In this document: one piece after another, positions 43,616-51,999 of the stretch | Position numbering within the stretch: the stretch's first letter is position 1 | Layout of the letters: every line of letters begins with the position of its first letter | Source of the DNA: CAVQBJ01 sp963819075 | Lineage (GTDB): Bacteria > Actinomycetota > Thermoleophilia > Solirubrobacterales > Solirubrobacteraceae | Reading direction: 5' to 3' | Length of the DNA: 64,000 nucleotides | Assembly (NCBI GenBank): GCA_963819075.1 | Contig: CAWFUP010000001.1 | Location: 248,001 to 312,000, forward strand | Notes under the pieces: generated by a model | What the model was told of the DNA's origin: nothing | The model's input: the letters and a program-made list of their open reading frames with translations, nothing else | Databases searched by the model: none | Made by a program: the position numbers and the translations under genes

Positions 43616-45484
43616 TCAGAACCCGAGGCCCATTCCGAACCCGAACCCGAACCCGGACCTCCGCGTGTACCTGAACCGGTCGGCCCGCGTCGTCGCGCTC
43701 GTCCCACCCGGCGTGGTGACTCGGATGTCGACCTTCGTACGGGTCGGCGCCGGTGGCGCAAAGGCGACGATCAGGTTTCCTCCGAGCTGCATGAACGGCG
43801 CCGGCTCGGTGCCGAAGTCGACCTGCGTCGCGTTGGACAGACCGTGACCGAGGATCACGACCAGCGAGAACGCTCGCCCGCGGTGCGGGAAGACGTCGAC
43901 CACGCTCGGCACACCCGCGGATGTCGTGGTGCTCGTCGTCGTGGTCGTGGTGGTCGTCGTCGGCGTCGTCTTGGTGGTCGTGGTCTTGGACGTCGTCGTG
44001 GTGGTCGGCGTCGTCTTGGTGGTCGTGGTCTTGGACGTCGTCGTGGTGGTCGGCGTCGTCTTGGTGGTCGTGGTGGTGGTCGGCGTCGTCTTGGTGGTCG
44101 TGGTCTTGGACGTCGTCGTTGTCGTCGGCGTCGTCTTGGTGGTCGTGGTCTTGGACGTCGTCGTGGTGGTCGGCGTCGTCTTGGTGGTCGTGGTCTTGGA
44201 CGTCGTCGTTGTCGTCGGCGTCGTCTTGGTGGTCGTGGTCTTGGACGTCGTGGTGGTCGTCGGCGTCGTCTTGGTGGTCGTGGTGGTGGTCGGCGTCGTC
44301 TTGGTGGTCGTGGTGGTGGTCGGCGTCGTCTTGGTCGTCGTGGTGGTGGTGGTCGTGGTGGTGGTCGTCGTCGTGGTCGACGACGTGATCGGGATCGAGA
44401 TCCCGGCCGCGACCGAGTGGTACGACGGATCCGGTGACGGCACCGCCGCCGGAGTGGTGTCGATACCGCAGGTCACCGGTGTATCCCCACTCCACATCCC
44501 GGCCAGCGTGCTGGTCGTCTCGTGGAAGAAGATGTCGTTGTTGACCGCGAACTCCTCAGTGATGGAGCCCTTGCCGCTGCCGAACACGATGTTCCGGTTC
44601 GGGTCACCGATGCCGAGCTTGACCGTCCCGCCCACCGGACCGGTGACCACGATCGGGCCACCACTGGCCGGGTCCGGCGTGCCGCTGGTCGGCGTCGCGC
44701 CACCACCGGTACCCGGCGCCGGCGCATACGCGCTGTTGGTCACCGTGCCGGTCGGCGTCAGCGGCGTATACCCCCACGAGAACACGCCCTCAAGCGGCGC
44801 CTCGGGGAAGTCGGCAAAGCCACCCAGCGGGCTGCCACCGTTGACCAACGGGTCAAGCGGACTGGGGGCATCGGCGTTGGGCGGCTGCGCCGCCGCGACC
44901 AGGTTCACCACCGCCGGCGAACCCGTCGGATTACCCACGTTGGGATCCGAGGACACGCCACCACCGGTCTGCGGCGGAGGCTCAACCCACGTCCCCGGCT
45001 TAGCCGGCGTGTTCGGCACCCCGGTCGGGTCATTCATGATCGCGGGAGCATCCGTCGTGCGCGACGTGTCGGCGTTGACCAGCGTCGGCGCGTCCGCACC
45101 GGTCACGTTCGTATCGAAGGTCAGCACCGCACCCTCGACCAGATCCGGGTTGTGGAACGGAGCCTGCGACGACTGGACCGCGCTGGCCGGAAGATCGATC
45201 GTCGCGACCGCCTTCTGCAGATCAAACGACTCGCCCGGCGTCACCGACGTCGGCAGCGTGGCCGTGAACGCCGCACCGACATCGATGTCGATCGACGGCG
45301 ACAGCGCGCAATACAACGGAATCCAGATCGTCCCCGTCTGAGTCGCGGGCGCAGCCGCGCCCGAGGCCGGCGCCGAAATGGCTATCGCGCCGACGACCAG
45401 CACTGTTGCTGCTCCAAGCCCCGCCAGCCATCGGGCTGGCCGAAATCGTGATCCACCCGACGGTGGATGACCCTCTCTCATCAT
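43616..45484 (-). CDS. Secreted Thr-rich protein with IPT/TIG domain
   Basis: 622 aa; ATG 45484 or the adjacent ATG 45481, the latter better spaced from AGGAGG. Signal peptide ends SGAAA. Residues about 45-370 form a beta-rich domain (ALSPSIDIDVGAAFTATLP, then VTGPVGGTVKLGIGD). About 380-525 are Thr/Lys/Pro repeats, KTTPTTTTTSKTTTT and variants. About 530-610 are an IPT/TIG domain (VVDVFPHRGRAFSLVVILG). The tail is Gly/Phe-rich (GFGFGFGMGLGF). Probably a surface protein with an extended glycosylatable stalk. Confidence 0.8.
   Translation of the reverse strand: MMREGHPPSGGSRFRPARWLAGLGAATVLVVGAIAISAPASGAAAPATQTGTIWIPLYCALSPSIDIDVGAAFTATLPTSVTPGESFDLQKAVATIDLPASAVQSSQAPFHNPDLVEGAVLTFDTNVTGADAPTLVNADTSRTTDAPAIMNDPTGVPNTPAKPGTWVEPPPQTGGGVSSDPNVGNPTGSPAVVNLVAAAQPPNADAPSPLDPLVNGGSPLGGFADFPEAPLEGVFSWGYTPLTPTGTVTNSAYAPAPGTGGGATPTSGTPDPASGGPIVVTGPVGGTVKLGIGDPNRNIVFGSGKGSITEEFAVNNDIFFHETTSTLAGMWSGDTPVTCGIDTTPAAVPSPDPSYHSVAAGISIPITSSTTTTTTTTTTTTTTTKTTPTTTTTTKTTPTTTTTTKTTPTTTTTSKTTTTKTTPTTTTTSKTTTTKTTPTTTTTSKTTTTKTTPTTTTTSKTTTTKTTPTTTTTTKTTPTTTTTSKTTTTKTTPTTTTTSKTTTTKTTPTTTTTTTTTSTTTSAGVPSVVDVFPHRGRAFSLVVILGHGLSNATQVDFGTEPAPFMQLGGNLIVAFAPPAPTRTKVDIRVTTPGGTSATTRADRFRYTRRSGFGFGFGMGLGF
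43937..44373 (-). repeat. In-frame tandem repeat encoding Thr-rich stalk
   Basis: A 45-bp unit (KTTPTTTTTSKTTTT) is repeated, with shorter KTTPTTTTT units at both ends. Repeat number is likely to vary by slippage or recombination, changing stalk length without frameshift. Confidence 0.8.
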
Positions 45485-45755
45485 CGCCTCCTGAGGTCGA
45501 TGTCAGCGCGGTGCCACCCTGACTCGCGCACCTTGCCCTGTGGACAACCCACTCCGACCGCCCGCGCGGCCGCCTGTGCCGACTATCGTTCCCCGTGCGC
45601 CGATTTGTCAATCGCTTATCAGCGACGCTGAGGTTTGACCGATCGCGAAGGCCGGGGCGAGCTCCCCGGACAGCCGTGGCCATGGCCGACTGCCCGTACA
45701 CCGATCGCGTTGAGCACCGTGCCGGCGGCACGCGCGCGCCCGGGATGGGCGGCCG

Positions 45756-46733
45756 GTGACCTCCCCGCTCGACGCGCTCGACGCGGCCGATCGCGCGCGT
45801 CTCACCGAATCGGATCCGCCGCGCGGCTCCGCCACGATGAAGGCGACCCTAACCGACGAGCGATTCGACGACCCCGCCTGGATCTTCGAACGCAAGTTCG
45901 ACGGCGTGCGCTGCCTCGCCATCCGCGACGCCGCGCACGTGCGCCTGCTCTCCCGCAACGACCTCCCGCTCAACGACCGCTACCCCGAGGTCGCGCTGGC
46001 CCTGCGCGACGAGCCGGCCCCGCGCTTCGCCGTCGACGGAGAGGTCGTCGCCTTCGACGGCGCCCAGACGAGCTTTCAGCGCCTGGCCGAGCGGGGGCAT
46101 CGCCCGGGGCCGGTGTTCTTCTACGCCTTCGACGTGCTGTGGCTCGACGGTTACGACGTGCGTGCGCTGTCGCTGCAGACGCGCAAGCGCCTGCTGCGCC
46201 GCACGCTGACCTTCGCCGGCGACGCGATCCGCTGGACGCCGCACCGCCGCGAGCACGGCCGCGCCTCTTTCGAGGATGCCTGCCGGCGTGGCTGGGAGGG
46301 CGTCATCGCCAAGCGGGAGGCGAGCGTCTACACCGACCGGCGCTCGCGGGACTGGCTGAAGTTCAAGTGCGGGCGCGGACAGGAGCTCGTCGTCGGCGGC
46401 TACACCGACCCGCGCGGCTCGAGGGTCGAGTTCGGCGCGCTGCTGCTCGGCTACTACGACGGCGGAGCCCTGCGCTACGCCGGCAAGGTCGGCACCGGAT
46501 TCGACGAGGTGACGCTGCACGAGATCGGTCGGCGGCTGCGCGCGCTGCGGGTCGACGGGCCACCGTTCGCTGACCCGGCGCTCATCCGCGAGCATGGCGT
46601 GCACTGGGTCAGGCCCGAGCTCGTGGCCCAGGTCGGCTTCACCGAGTGGACGAGGGCCGGCCGGTTGCGGCATCCCCGCTTTCTGGGCCTGCGCGACGAC
46701 AAGCCGCCGAACCAGGTGGTCCGCGAGCGGTGA
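45756..46733 (+). CDS. ATP-dependent DNA ligase (LigD ligase domain)
   Basis: 325 aa from GTG 45756. Motif I ERKFDGVR has the adenylated Lys47; later motifs VDGEVVAFDG, FYAFDVLWLDG, EGVIAKR and WLKFKCGR follow in order, and the OB domain completes the protein. It equals the ligase part of the repair enzyme LigD, here a separate protein. It overlaps by 4 bases (GTGA) with the polymerase gene. Together they suggest non-homologous end joining; no Ku gene is in the window. Confidence 0.93.
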   Translation: MTSPLDALDAADRARLTESDPPRGSATMKATLTDERFDDPAWIFERKFDGVRCLAIRDAAHVRLLSRNDLPLNDRYPEVALALRDEPAPRFAVDGEVVAFDGAQTSFQRLAERGHRPGPVFFYAFDVLWLDGYDVRALSLQTRKRLLRRTLTFAGDAIRWTPHRREHGRASFEDACRRGWEGVIAKREASVYTDRRSRDWLKFKCGRGQELVVGGYTDPRGSRVEFGALLLGYYDGGALRYAGKVGTGFDEVTLHEIGRRLRALRVDGPPFADPALIREHGVHWVRPELVAQVGFTEWTRAGRLRHPRFLGLRDDKPPNQVVRER

Positions 46734-47614
46734 CCGGGGAGGTGCGCGTCGGTCGCCGAACCGTCGAGATCAGCCGCCCGGACAAGCTGCTGTTCGCTCG
46801 TCCGCCGCTCACCAAGCTCGAGCTCGCGGGCCACTACGAGCGTGTGGCCCACGTGATGCTTCCCCACGTGCGCGGGCGCCCGCTCGCGCTCCAGGTGTTC
46901 CCCGACGGCATCGAGCGACCCGGTTTCTTCATGAAGTCGATCCCGCGCTACTACCCATCCTGGATCGCGCGTGCGACCGTTCCCAAGCGCGGCGGCTCAC
47001 TGACGCAGGTGCTCGCGCGGGACGCCGCCACGCTTGTCTATCTCGCCGGGCAGAACGTCGTCACGCTGCACGCGTGGTTGTCGCGCGCCGACGAGCCGCA
47101 CCTGCCCGACCGCCTCATCCTCGACTTCGATCCCTCGCCCGGCGCCTCGTTCGCCTCGGTCCGCGCCGCGGCGCGTGCGGCCGGCGAGCGGCTTGGCGAC
47201 GCCGGACTCGTCCCCTACGCGATGGTCACCGGGTCGCGCGGCGTGCACGTGGTGTGCCCGCTGCGACGCGGCCCGTCGTACTCCGAGGTTCACGCGTACG
47301 CCCGCACGATCGCCGAGGCGATGGTCCGCGACGATCCGAGGCGGCTCACGCTCGAGTGGCGCAAGGACGATCGCGGCGCGCGCATCTACGTCGACGTCAA
47401 CCGCATCAACTACGCCCAGCACGCCGTCGCCCCCTATGCCGTGCGCCCGCGACCGCGCGCCCCGGTGGCGATGCCGATCCATTGGGAGGAACTGTCCGAC
47501 GCGCGCCTGAAGCCGGATCGCTGGACGGTCCGCGACGCCGGGGATCGCGTGGCGGCCGAGGGAGACGCCTGGCGGGGCCTCGCGCGACGCGCCCGGTCGC
47601 TACCGGTGGTGTGA
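46730..47614 (+). CDS. LigD-type primase-polymerase (polymerase domain)
   Basis: 294 aa from GTG 46730, overlapping the ligase stop. ISRPDKLLF opens the LigD polymerase family; the catalytic Asp pair is D132/D134 in LILDFDPSP, and MVTGSRGVHVVCPL is the nucleotide-binding loop. Such enzymes fill gaps with ribonucleotides during end joining. The phosphoesterase module of full LigD is absent. Tight coupling with the ligase implies a joint complex. Confidence 0.92.
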   Translation: MTGEVRVGRRTVEISRPDKLLFARPPLTKLELAGHYERVAHVMLPHVRGRPLALQVFPDGIERPGFFMKSIPRYYPSWIARATVPKRGGSLTQVLARDAATLVYLAGQNVVTLHAWLSRADEPHLPDRLILDFDPSPGASFASVRAAARAAGERLGDAGLVPYAMVTGSRGVHVVCPLRRGPSYSEVHAYARTIAEAMVRDDPRRLTLEWRKDDRGARIYVDVNRINYAQHAVAPYAVRPRPRAPVAMPIHWEELSDARLKPDRWTVRDAGDRVAAEGDAWRGLARRARSLPVV

Positions 47615-47682
47615 GGCGCGCCGGTTCGCATACCCGTCGACCGTCTGCGCAAACCGTCGACCGATTCTGACAGCAGCACTCT

Positions 47683-47703
47683 TTTGGATGTTACTATCAA
47701 AAT
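47683..47703. promoter_or_regulatory. Imperfect palindrome before the MFS/TetR operon
   Basis: TTTTgGAT-gttact-ATCAAAA lies immediately upstream of the MFS start, in an AT-rich patch. With a single bulged base its arms match, giving a plausible site for the TetR regulator encoded at the end of this operon. Confidence 0.4.
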
Positions 47704-49281
47704 ATGTCGGATGCGTCTTTCCCCGATCCCCGCCTGCTGGGAGCCCGGCGCTGGTGGGCGCTTGCCGCGGTGAGCCTGTCCGTGCTCACCGTCGGGTTGG
47801 ACGGAACCGTGCTGAGCGTCGCGCTGCCGACGCTCGCCGGGGCGCTGCACGCGTCCGAGTCCGACCTGCAGTGGTTCTCCTCGTCCTACCTGCTCGTGCT
47901 CGCCGCGGCGATGCTGCCGGCCGGCCTGCTCGGTGACCGCTACGGGCGCAAGAAGGTCATGCTCATCTCGCTGACGCTGTTCGCGCTCGGCTCCGTGGCC
48001 TGCGCCGCGGCGCCGTCGAGCGAGGCCTTCATCGCGGCGCGCGTCGTACTCGCCGTGGCCGGCGCGGGCGTGATCGTCATGGCCTTGTCGGCGGTCACGG
48101 TGCTGTTCAGCGAGCGGGAGCGACCGAAGGCGGTGGGGATCTGGTCGGCGGCGAACTTCGTCGCGCTCCCGATCGGGCCGATCCTCGGCGGCTGGCTGCT
48201 CACCCACTACTGGTGGGGCTGGGTCTTCCTCATGAACGTCCCCGTTGCCGTCGTCGGGCTGGTCGCCGTCTCGCTTCTCGTGCCCGAGTCCCGCGTGCCG
48301 CGACGTCCCGGCCTCGACCTCGTTGGCATCGCCTCCTCCGTTGTCGGGCTGTCGGCGCTCACCTACGGGCTGATCGAGGCCGGTCAGCACGGATGGGGCG
48401 GCGCGAGCGCGATCCTCGCGATCGTCGGCGGCATCGGCGTGCTCGTCGCCTTCTACCTGTGGGAACGCCGGCTCTCCCAGCGCCCGGGCGGCGACCCGCT
48501 GCTCGACCTCGAGCTCTTTCGCCTGCCCTCGTTCACCTGGGGCGTGATCCTCGCCGCGTTCGCGATCATGGCGATGATCGGCGTGCTGTTCACGCTGCCG
48601 CAGTTCTTCCAGGGCGTGCTCGGCACCAATGCGATGGGCTCCGGCCTACGGCTCCTGCCGCTCATCGGTGGGCTCATCGCCGGCGCCGTGCCGGCCGATC
48701 GCTTGGCCCGCGCGATCGGGTCCAAGCTCACCGTCGCCGGCGGCTTCGCGCTGCTGTCCCTCGGCCTGCTCGTCGGCTCCGGCAGCGGGGCCGGTTCGAG
48801 CGGCGGCTTCATCGCCGCGTGGATGGCGATCGTCGGCGCCGGGATGGGGCTCGCGATGGCCACCTCGGCCTCGGCGGCCCTCTCGGAGCTCAGCGAGCAG
48901 CGCGCCGGCGTCGGCTCGGCCGTGCTGCAGGCGGTGAACAAGACCGGCGCGCCGCTCGGCACGGCGATCCTCGGCAGCGTGCTGAGCTCGGCCTACCTCG
49001 CCCGCGTGAGCCTGGCCGGCCTCAGCGTGCGGGCGGCCCAGACCGTGCGCGAGAGCGTGTTCGGCGGCGTTGCCGTCGCGCACGCGATCCGCTCGCCCGC
49101 GCTGCTTCGCTCGGTCGGCGCGGCGTTCGTCGATGGGATGGATCGTGCGTTCGTCGTCTCGGGAGCGGTGGCCGTCGCGGGTGGCATCCTGGCCCTCCTC
49201 TTCCTGCCCTCGGCGAACGCCGGCACCGAGTCCGACCATGAGCAACCTCGAGAGCGCGCCGATGTCCTTCTCAGTCGATGA
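47704..49281 (+). CDS. MFS drug exporter, DHA2 (14-helix) type
   Basis: 525 aa with about 14 hydrophobic segments. Family motifs include LDGTVLSVALPTL (motif D1), GDRYGRKKVML (motif A) and GPILGGWLL (motif C, antiporter). DHA2 transporters export drugs or metabolites using the proton gradient. The downstream TetR gene overlaps its end, a common arrangement for an exporter and its repressor. Substrate unknown. Confidence 0.93.
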   Translation: MSDASFPDPRLLGARRWWALAAVSLSVLTVGLDGTVLSVALPTLAGALHASESDLQWFSSSYLLVLAAAMLPAGLLGDRYGRKKVMLISLTLFALGSVACAAAPSSEAFIAARVVLAVAGAGVIVMALSAVTVLFSERERPKAVGIWSAANFVALPIGPILGGWLLTHYWWGWVFLMNVPVAVVGLVAVSLLVPESRVPRRPGLDLVGIASSVVGLSALTYGLIEAGQHGWGGASAILAIVGGIGVLVAFYLWERRLSQRPGGDPLLDLELFRLPSFTWGVILAAFAIMAMIGVLFTLPQFFQGVLGTNAMGSGLRLLPLIGGLIAGAVPADRLARAIGSKLTVAGGFALLSLGLLVGSGSGAGSSGGFIAAWMAIVGAGMGLAMATSASAALSELSEQRAGVGSAVLQAVNKTGAPLGTAILGSVLSSAYLARVSLAGLSVRAAQTVRESVFGGVAVAHAIRSPALLRSVGAAFVDGMDRAFVVSGAVAVAGGILALLFLPSANAGTESDHEQPRERADVLLSR

Positions 49282-49867
49282 TCAGCCGCCACCCGGCCTG
49301 CGTGAGCGCAAGAAGGCGCGCACGCGGGCGGCGATCCAGGCTCACGCCCTGCGGCTGTTCGCCGAGCGGGGCTACGCGGCGACGACCGTCGAGCAGATCG
49401 CCGCCGCGGCCGAGGTCTCACAGAGCACGTTCTTCCGCTACTTCCCGACCAAGGAGGACGTCGTCCTGCACGATCGCTTCGACCCGCTGCTGCTGGCCGC
49501 GTTCGAGGCCCAGCCGGCCGAGCTCACGCCGGTCGCCGCCGTGCGTGCGGCGATCCGTGCCGTCCTCGGGGCGCTGCCGGCCGAGGAGCTGGCCGACGAG
49601 CGCCAGCGCGGCGCGCTCATCCTGTCGGTGCCCGAGCTGCGGGCGCGCGCGCTCGATCAGTTCGCGGGGACGCTGCTCCCGTTCACCGAGGTGATCGCCC
49701 GGCGCGCCGGGCGACGCCCCGACGACCCCGCCGTGCGCACGTTCACGGGTGCCCTCATCGGCGTCTCGATCTCCGCTCTCGTTGCCGCCACCGAGGATCC
49801 GAGCGCCGAATACCTCGAGCTGATGGACGCGGCGCTCGCCGATCTCGAGGCCGGGCTGCCGCTGTAG
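49262..49867 (+). CDS. TetR-family repressor
   Basis: 201 aa from ATG 49262; ATG 49238 is also possible and overlaps the exporter more. LRERKKARTRAAIQAHALRLF and TTVEQIAAAAEVSQSTFFRY (residues about 14-60) are the helix-turn-helix of TetR proteins, with FPTKEDVVLHD after it. The C-terminal helices bind a ligand, probably an exporter substrate. It overlaps the MFS gene, so the pair is one operon. Confidence 0.93.
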   Translation: MSFSVDDQPPPGLRERKKARTRAAIQAHALRLFAERGYAATTVEQIAAAAEVSQSTFFRYFPTKEDVVLHDRFDPLLLAAFEAQPAELTPVAAVRAAIRAVLGALPAEELADERQRGALILSVPELRARALDQFAGTLLPFTEVIARRAGRRPDDPAVRTFTGALIGVSISALVAATEDPSAEYLELMDAALADLEAGLPL

Positions 49868-49883
49868 GTCCGCGAGGTGCGTC

Positions 49884-50030
49884 TCCGGTTGCGTCAGGTA
49901 GTGGTCCTAGGGGCGGGGTCAGGCCGGTCTGTCGGCTCGTTCGGGCAGCCGATTCGCCGGGGGTGCACGTCCTTTCCGTGAGATGTTCATAGAAACGACG
50001 TGCACCCCCGAATGCAGCAGCGCTACCCGG
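49884..50030 (+). repeat. 150-bp dispersed hairpin element, copy B
   Basis: About 90% identical by eye to 23931-24080 and in the same orientation, again just after a plus-strand stop. Arms GGGGGTGCACGTC (49959-49971) and GACGTGCACCCCC (49997-50009) are unchanged; changes fall mainly in the flank and loop. Confidence 0.85.
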
Positions 50031-50060
50031 AGTTAACCGGATACGCACGGGGCCGCGAAA

Positions 50061-50450
50061 TCAGGAGTACCCGTTGGCCAGGTACAGGCCGATCCAGGTG
50101 ACGCCCAGCGAGAGCAGGAACACGATCGCCTCGATGGCGTGTGCGTCCGGTCGGCGCACGTGCCAGACGAGCAGCACCGCGATGAGGGCGACGAGCACGA
50201 GCTTGACGTGCAGAGCGGTGCTGCCCCACAGGCCGGCGTGCGTGGCCATCGCGCTGCCGGTGGCGACGAGGATGGCCACCGCGGCGGCCGAGCCGTAGCC
50301 GAACCGACGCGCGATGGCGCGCAGCTGCGTGCGGTCGCCCGCGGCGCGCCCGACCGGCACCACCGCGACGGCGACGACGGCCTGGCCGCCGACGAAGAAT
50401 GCCATTGCCAGCAGGTGCGTCCAGCGCACGACGAACCACACGTAGCTCAT
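50061..50450 (-). CDS. Small four-helix membrane protein (CopD/DUF2269-like)
   Basis: 129 aa. Four hydrophobic helices at about 5-27, 50-70, 78-96 and 105-125. The first carries RWTHLLAMAFFVGGQ, a His near the membrane face like that of CopD-type and heme-associated membrane proteins. Assignment is by general pattern only. Two genes follow on the plus strand from 50834, while the cupin gene lies just upstream on the same strand. Confidence 0.7.
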   Translation of the reverse strand: MSYVWFVVRWTHLLAMAFFVGGQAVVAVAVVPVGRAAGDRTQLRAIARRFGYGSAAAVAILVATGSAMATHAGLWGSTALHVKLVLVALIAVLLVWHVRRPDAHAIEAIVFLLSLGVTWIGLYLANGYS

Positions 50451-50463
50451 CGCCGTGGTGTCG

Positions 50464-50793
50464 CTAATCGTTGCGGCTGGGGTGCCCGGGCCCGGGCCAC
50501 GGCGCCAGGCACAACACGAGCCGGCATTCGCTCACCGCGGTCACTTCGTGGCGCTCCGCCGGCTCGAAGTGCACGAGGCTCGGGGCGTCGAGCTCGTCGC
50601 TCGTCTCGCCCGACCGCACCCGCAGGCGGCCCTCGATGAGGAACACGAGCGCGTGCTCGTGGACCTGGTGCTCCTGCAGCGACTCGCCCTCCGGCAGCAG
50701 CAGTGCGACGACGCGGTTCGCCTCGTCATCGGACCGCAGGATCTGCGGCCGATGGGGCTCGACGGCGAGACCGCTCAGCTCCCAGCTCTGCAC
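50464..50793 (-). CDS. Single-domain cupin protein
   Basis: 109 aa from GTG 50793; the longer open frame would overlap the divergent glycosyltransferase. LQEHQVHEHALVFLIEGRLRV has the first cupin motif with two His and Glu, and LVHFEPAERHEVTAVSECRL the second with His. A metal-bound enzyme or a sensor is possible. It lies 14 bases before the membrane-protein gene. Confidence 0.85.
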   Translation of the reverse strand: MQSWELSGLAVEPHRPQILRSDDEANRVVALLLPEGESLQEHQVHEHALVFLIEGRLRVRSGETSDELDAPSLVHFEPAERHEVTAVSECRLVLCLAPWPGPGHPSRND

Positions 50794-50833
50794 GCGGCCA
50801 GTATAGGTGCTGGCCTCCCGCCAGAATGACGCC

Positions 50834-51976
50834 ATGCGCGTCCTCGTCGCCAGCACCCGCGGGGCCGGTCACCTCGGGCCGCTGCTCCCGTTCGCCCGAG
50901 CGCTCGTGCGTGCCGGCCACGAGACCACCGTCGCCCTCCCGCGCGACTCCGTGGCCATGGCCGAGCGCGCCGGCCTCGCTACGTGGGCGCTCGACGACGT
51001 GACACGCGAGCAGCTGCGGCCGATCTACGCGTCGCTGCCCTACGACCGCCCGCGCGAGGCCAACCGGACCATCGTGCGCGAACTGTTCGGGCGCCTACAG
51101 ATCCCGGTGGCGCTGCCCGGCACCCGCGAGGCGATCGCGCGCCTGCGCCCCGACCTCGTCCTGCGCGAGACCTTCCACTACGCCTCCGCGCTGGCCGCCG
51201 AAGAGGCCGGCGTCCCGCACGTACGCGTCGCCCCGGGCATGTCCTGGGTCGACGACCACGTGGCTCCGCTCGCCGCCGAAGGCTTTCCCAAGCTGAGCGG
51301 GGCGCTGCCGGCGATCGCACGCACGCCGCTGCTGACGCTCGCACCGCCGACCTTCGACGGATTCGAGCGCTCGCCGGTGGGTCCGGTCTCGCGCTTCCGC
51401 GACGACGCGTCGGCGAGCGGCGACGAAACGGAGCCCCGGTGGCTGGCGCCCGGCGACGCGCCGCTCGTGTACGCGACCTTCGGCTCGGTCGCGGCGAGCT
51501 TCCCGTTCTTCCCCGCGCTCCTGCGCGCCACGCTGATGGCCCTCGGCGAGTTGCCGGTGCGTGTCCTGGTCAGCGTCGGCGAGCGCACCGATCCCGCCGG
51601 GCTCGGACGCCTGCCCGACAACGTCCGCGTCGAGCGATGGGTGCCGCAGGCACAGGTGCTCGCTCGCGCCGCGGCGATGGTTTGTCACGGTGGCTTCGGC
51701 ACGGTGCTCGGCGGCCTGTACGCGGGGGTGCCGATGGTGCTCGCGCCGATGTTCGCCGATCAGCCGCGCAACGCGGCGCGCGTGGCCGACCTCGGCGCGG
51801 GCATCGTGCTCGAGCGCGGCGCCCGCGGGGCCGAGGGGATCGGCGCCGCCGTCCGCGAGGTGCTCGACGATCGCACGTACGCCACCGCCGCGGCCCACGT
51901 AGCCGGCGAGGCGGCGGCGCTGGCGCCGCTCGCCGACGCCGTCGGCCTGCTCGAGGCGCAGGCCGCGCGACGCTAG
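50834..51976 (+). CDS. Glycosyltransferase family 1 (UGT-like)
   Basis: 380 aa from ATG 50834. VLVASTRGAGHLGPLLPFARALV is the N-terminal sugar-acceptor fold with the catalytic-type GHxxP region, and the C-terminal donor site reads VERWVPQAQVLARAAAMVCHGGFGTVLGGLYAGVPMVLAP in parts (key: WVPQ, HGGFGT, PMFADQPRNA). This is the family that glycosylates small hydrophobic natural products. Substrate unknown; the MFS exporter is nearby but not coupled. Confidence 0.9.
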   Translation: MRVLVASTRGAGHLGPLLPFARALVRAGHETTVALPRDSVAMAERAGLATWALDDVTREQLRPIYASLPYDRPREANRTIVRELFGRLQIPVALPGTREAIARLRPDLVLRETFHYASALAAEEAGVPHVRVAPGMSWVDDHVAPLAAEGFPKLSGALPAIARTPLLTLAPPTFDGFERSPVGPVSRFRDDASASGDETEPRWLAPGDAPLVYATFGSVAASFPFFPALLRATLMALGELPVRVLVSVGERTDPAGLGRLPDNVRVERWVPQAQVLARAAAMVCHGGFGTVLGGLYAGVPMVLAPMFADQPRNAARVADLGAGIVLERGARGAEGIGAAVREVLDDRTYATAAAHVAGEAAALAPLADAVGLLEAQAARR

Positions 51977-51999
51977 GGCCCGAGCGTGTCGCGCGCGCC

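Noticed and set aside
43844..45451. Val-rich and Ser/Trp-rich plus-strand frames opposite the Thr-rich gene
   Set aside because: They are reverse images of the ACC/ACG Thr-codon repeats; the real protein has a signal peptide and an IPT domain on the minus strand.
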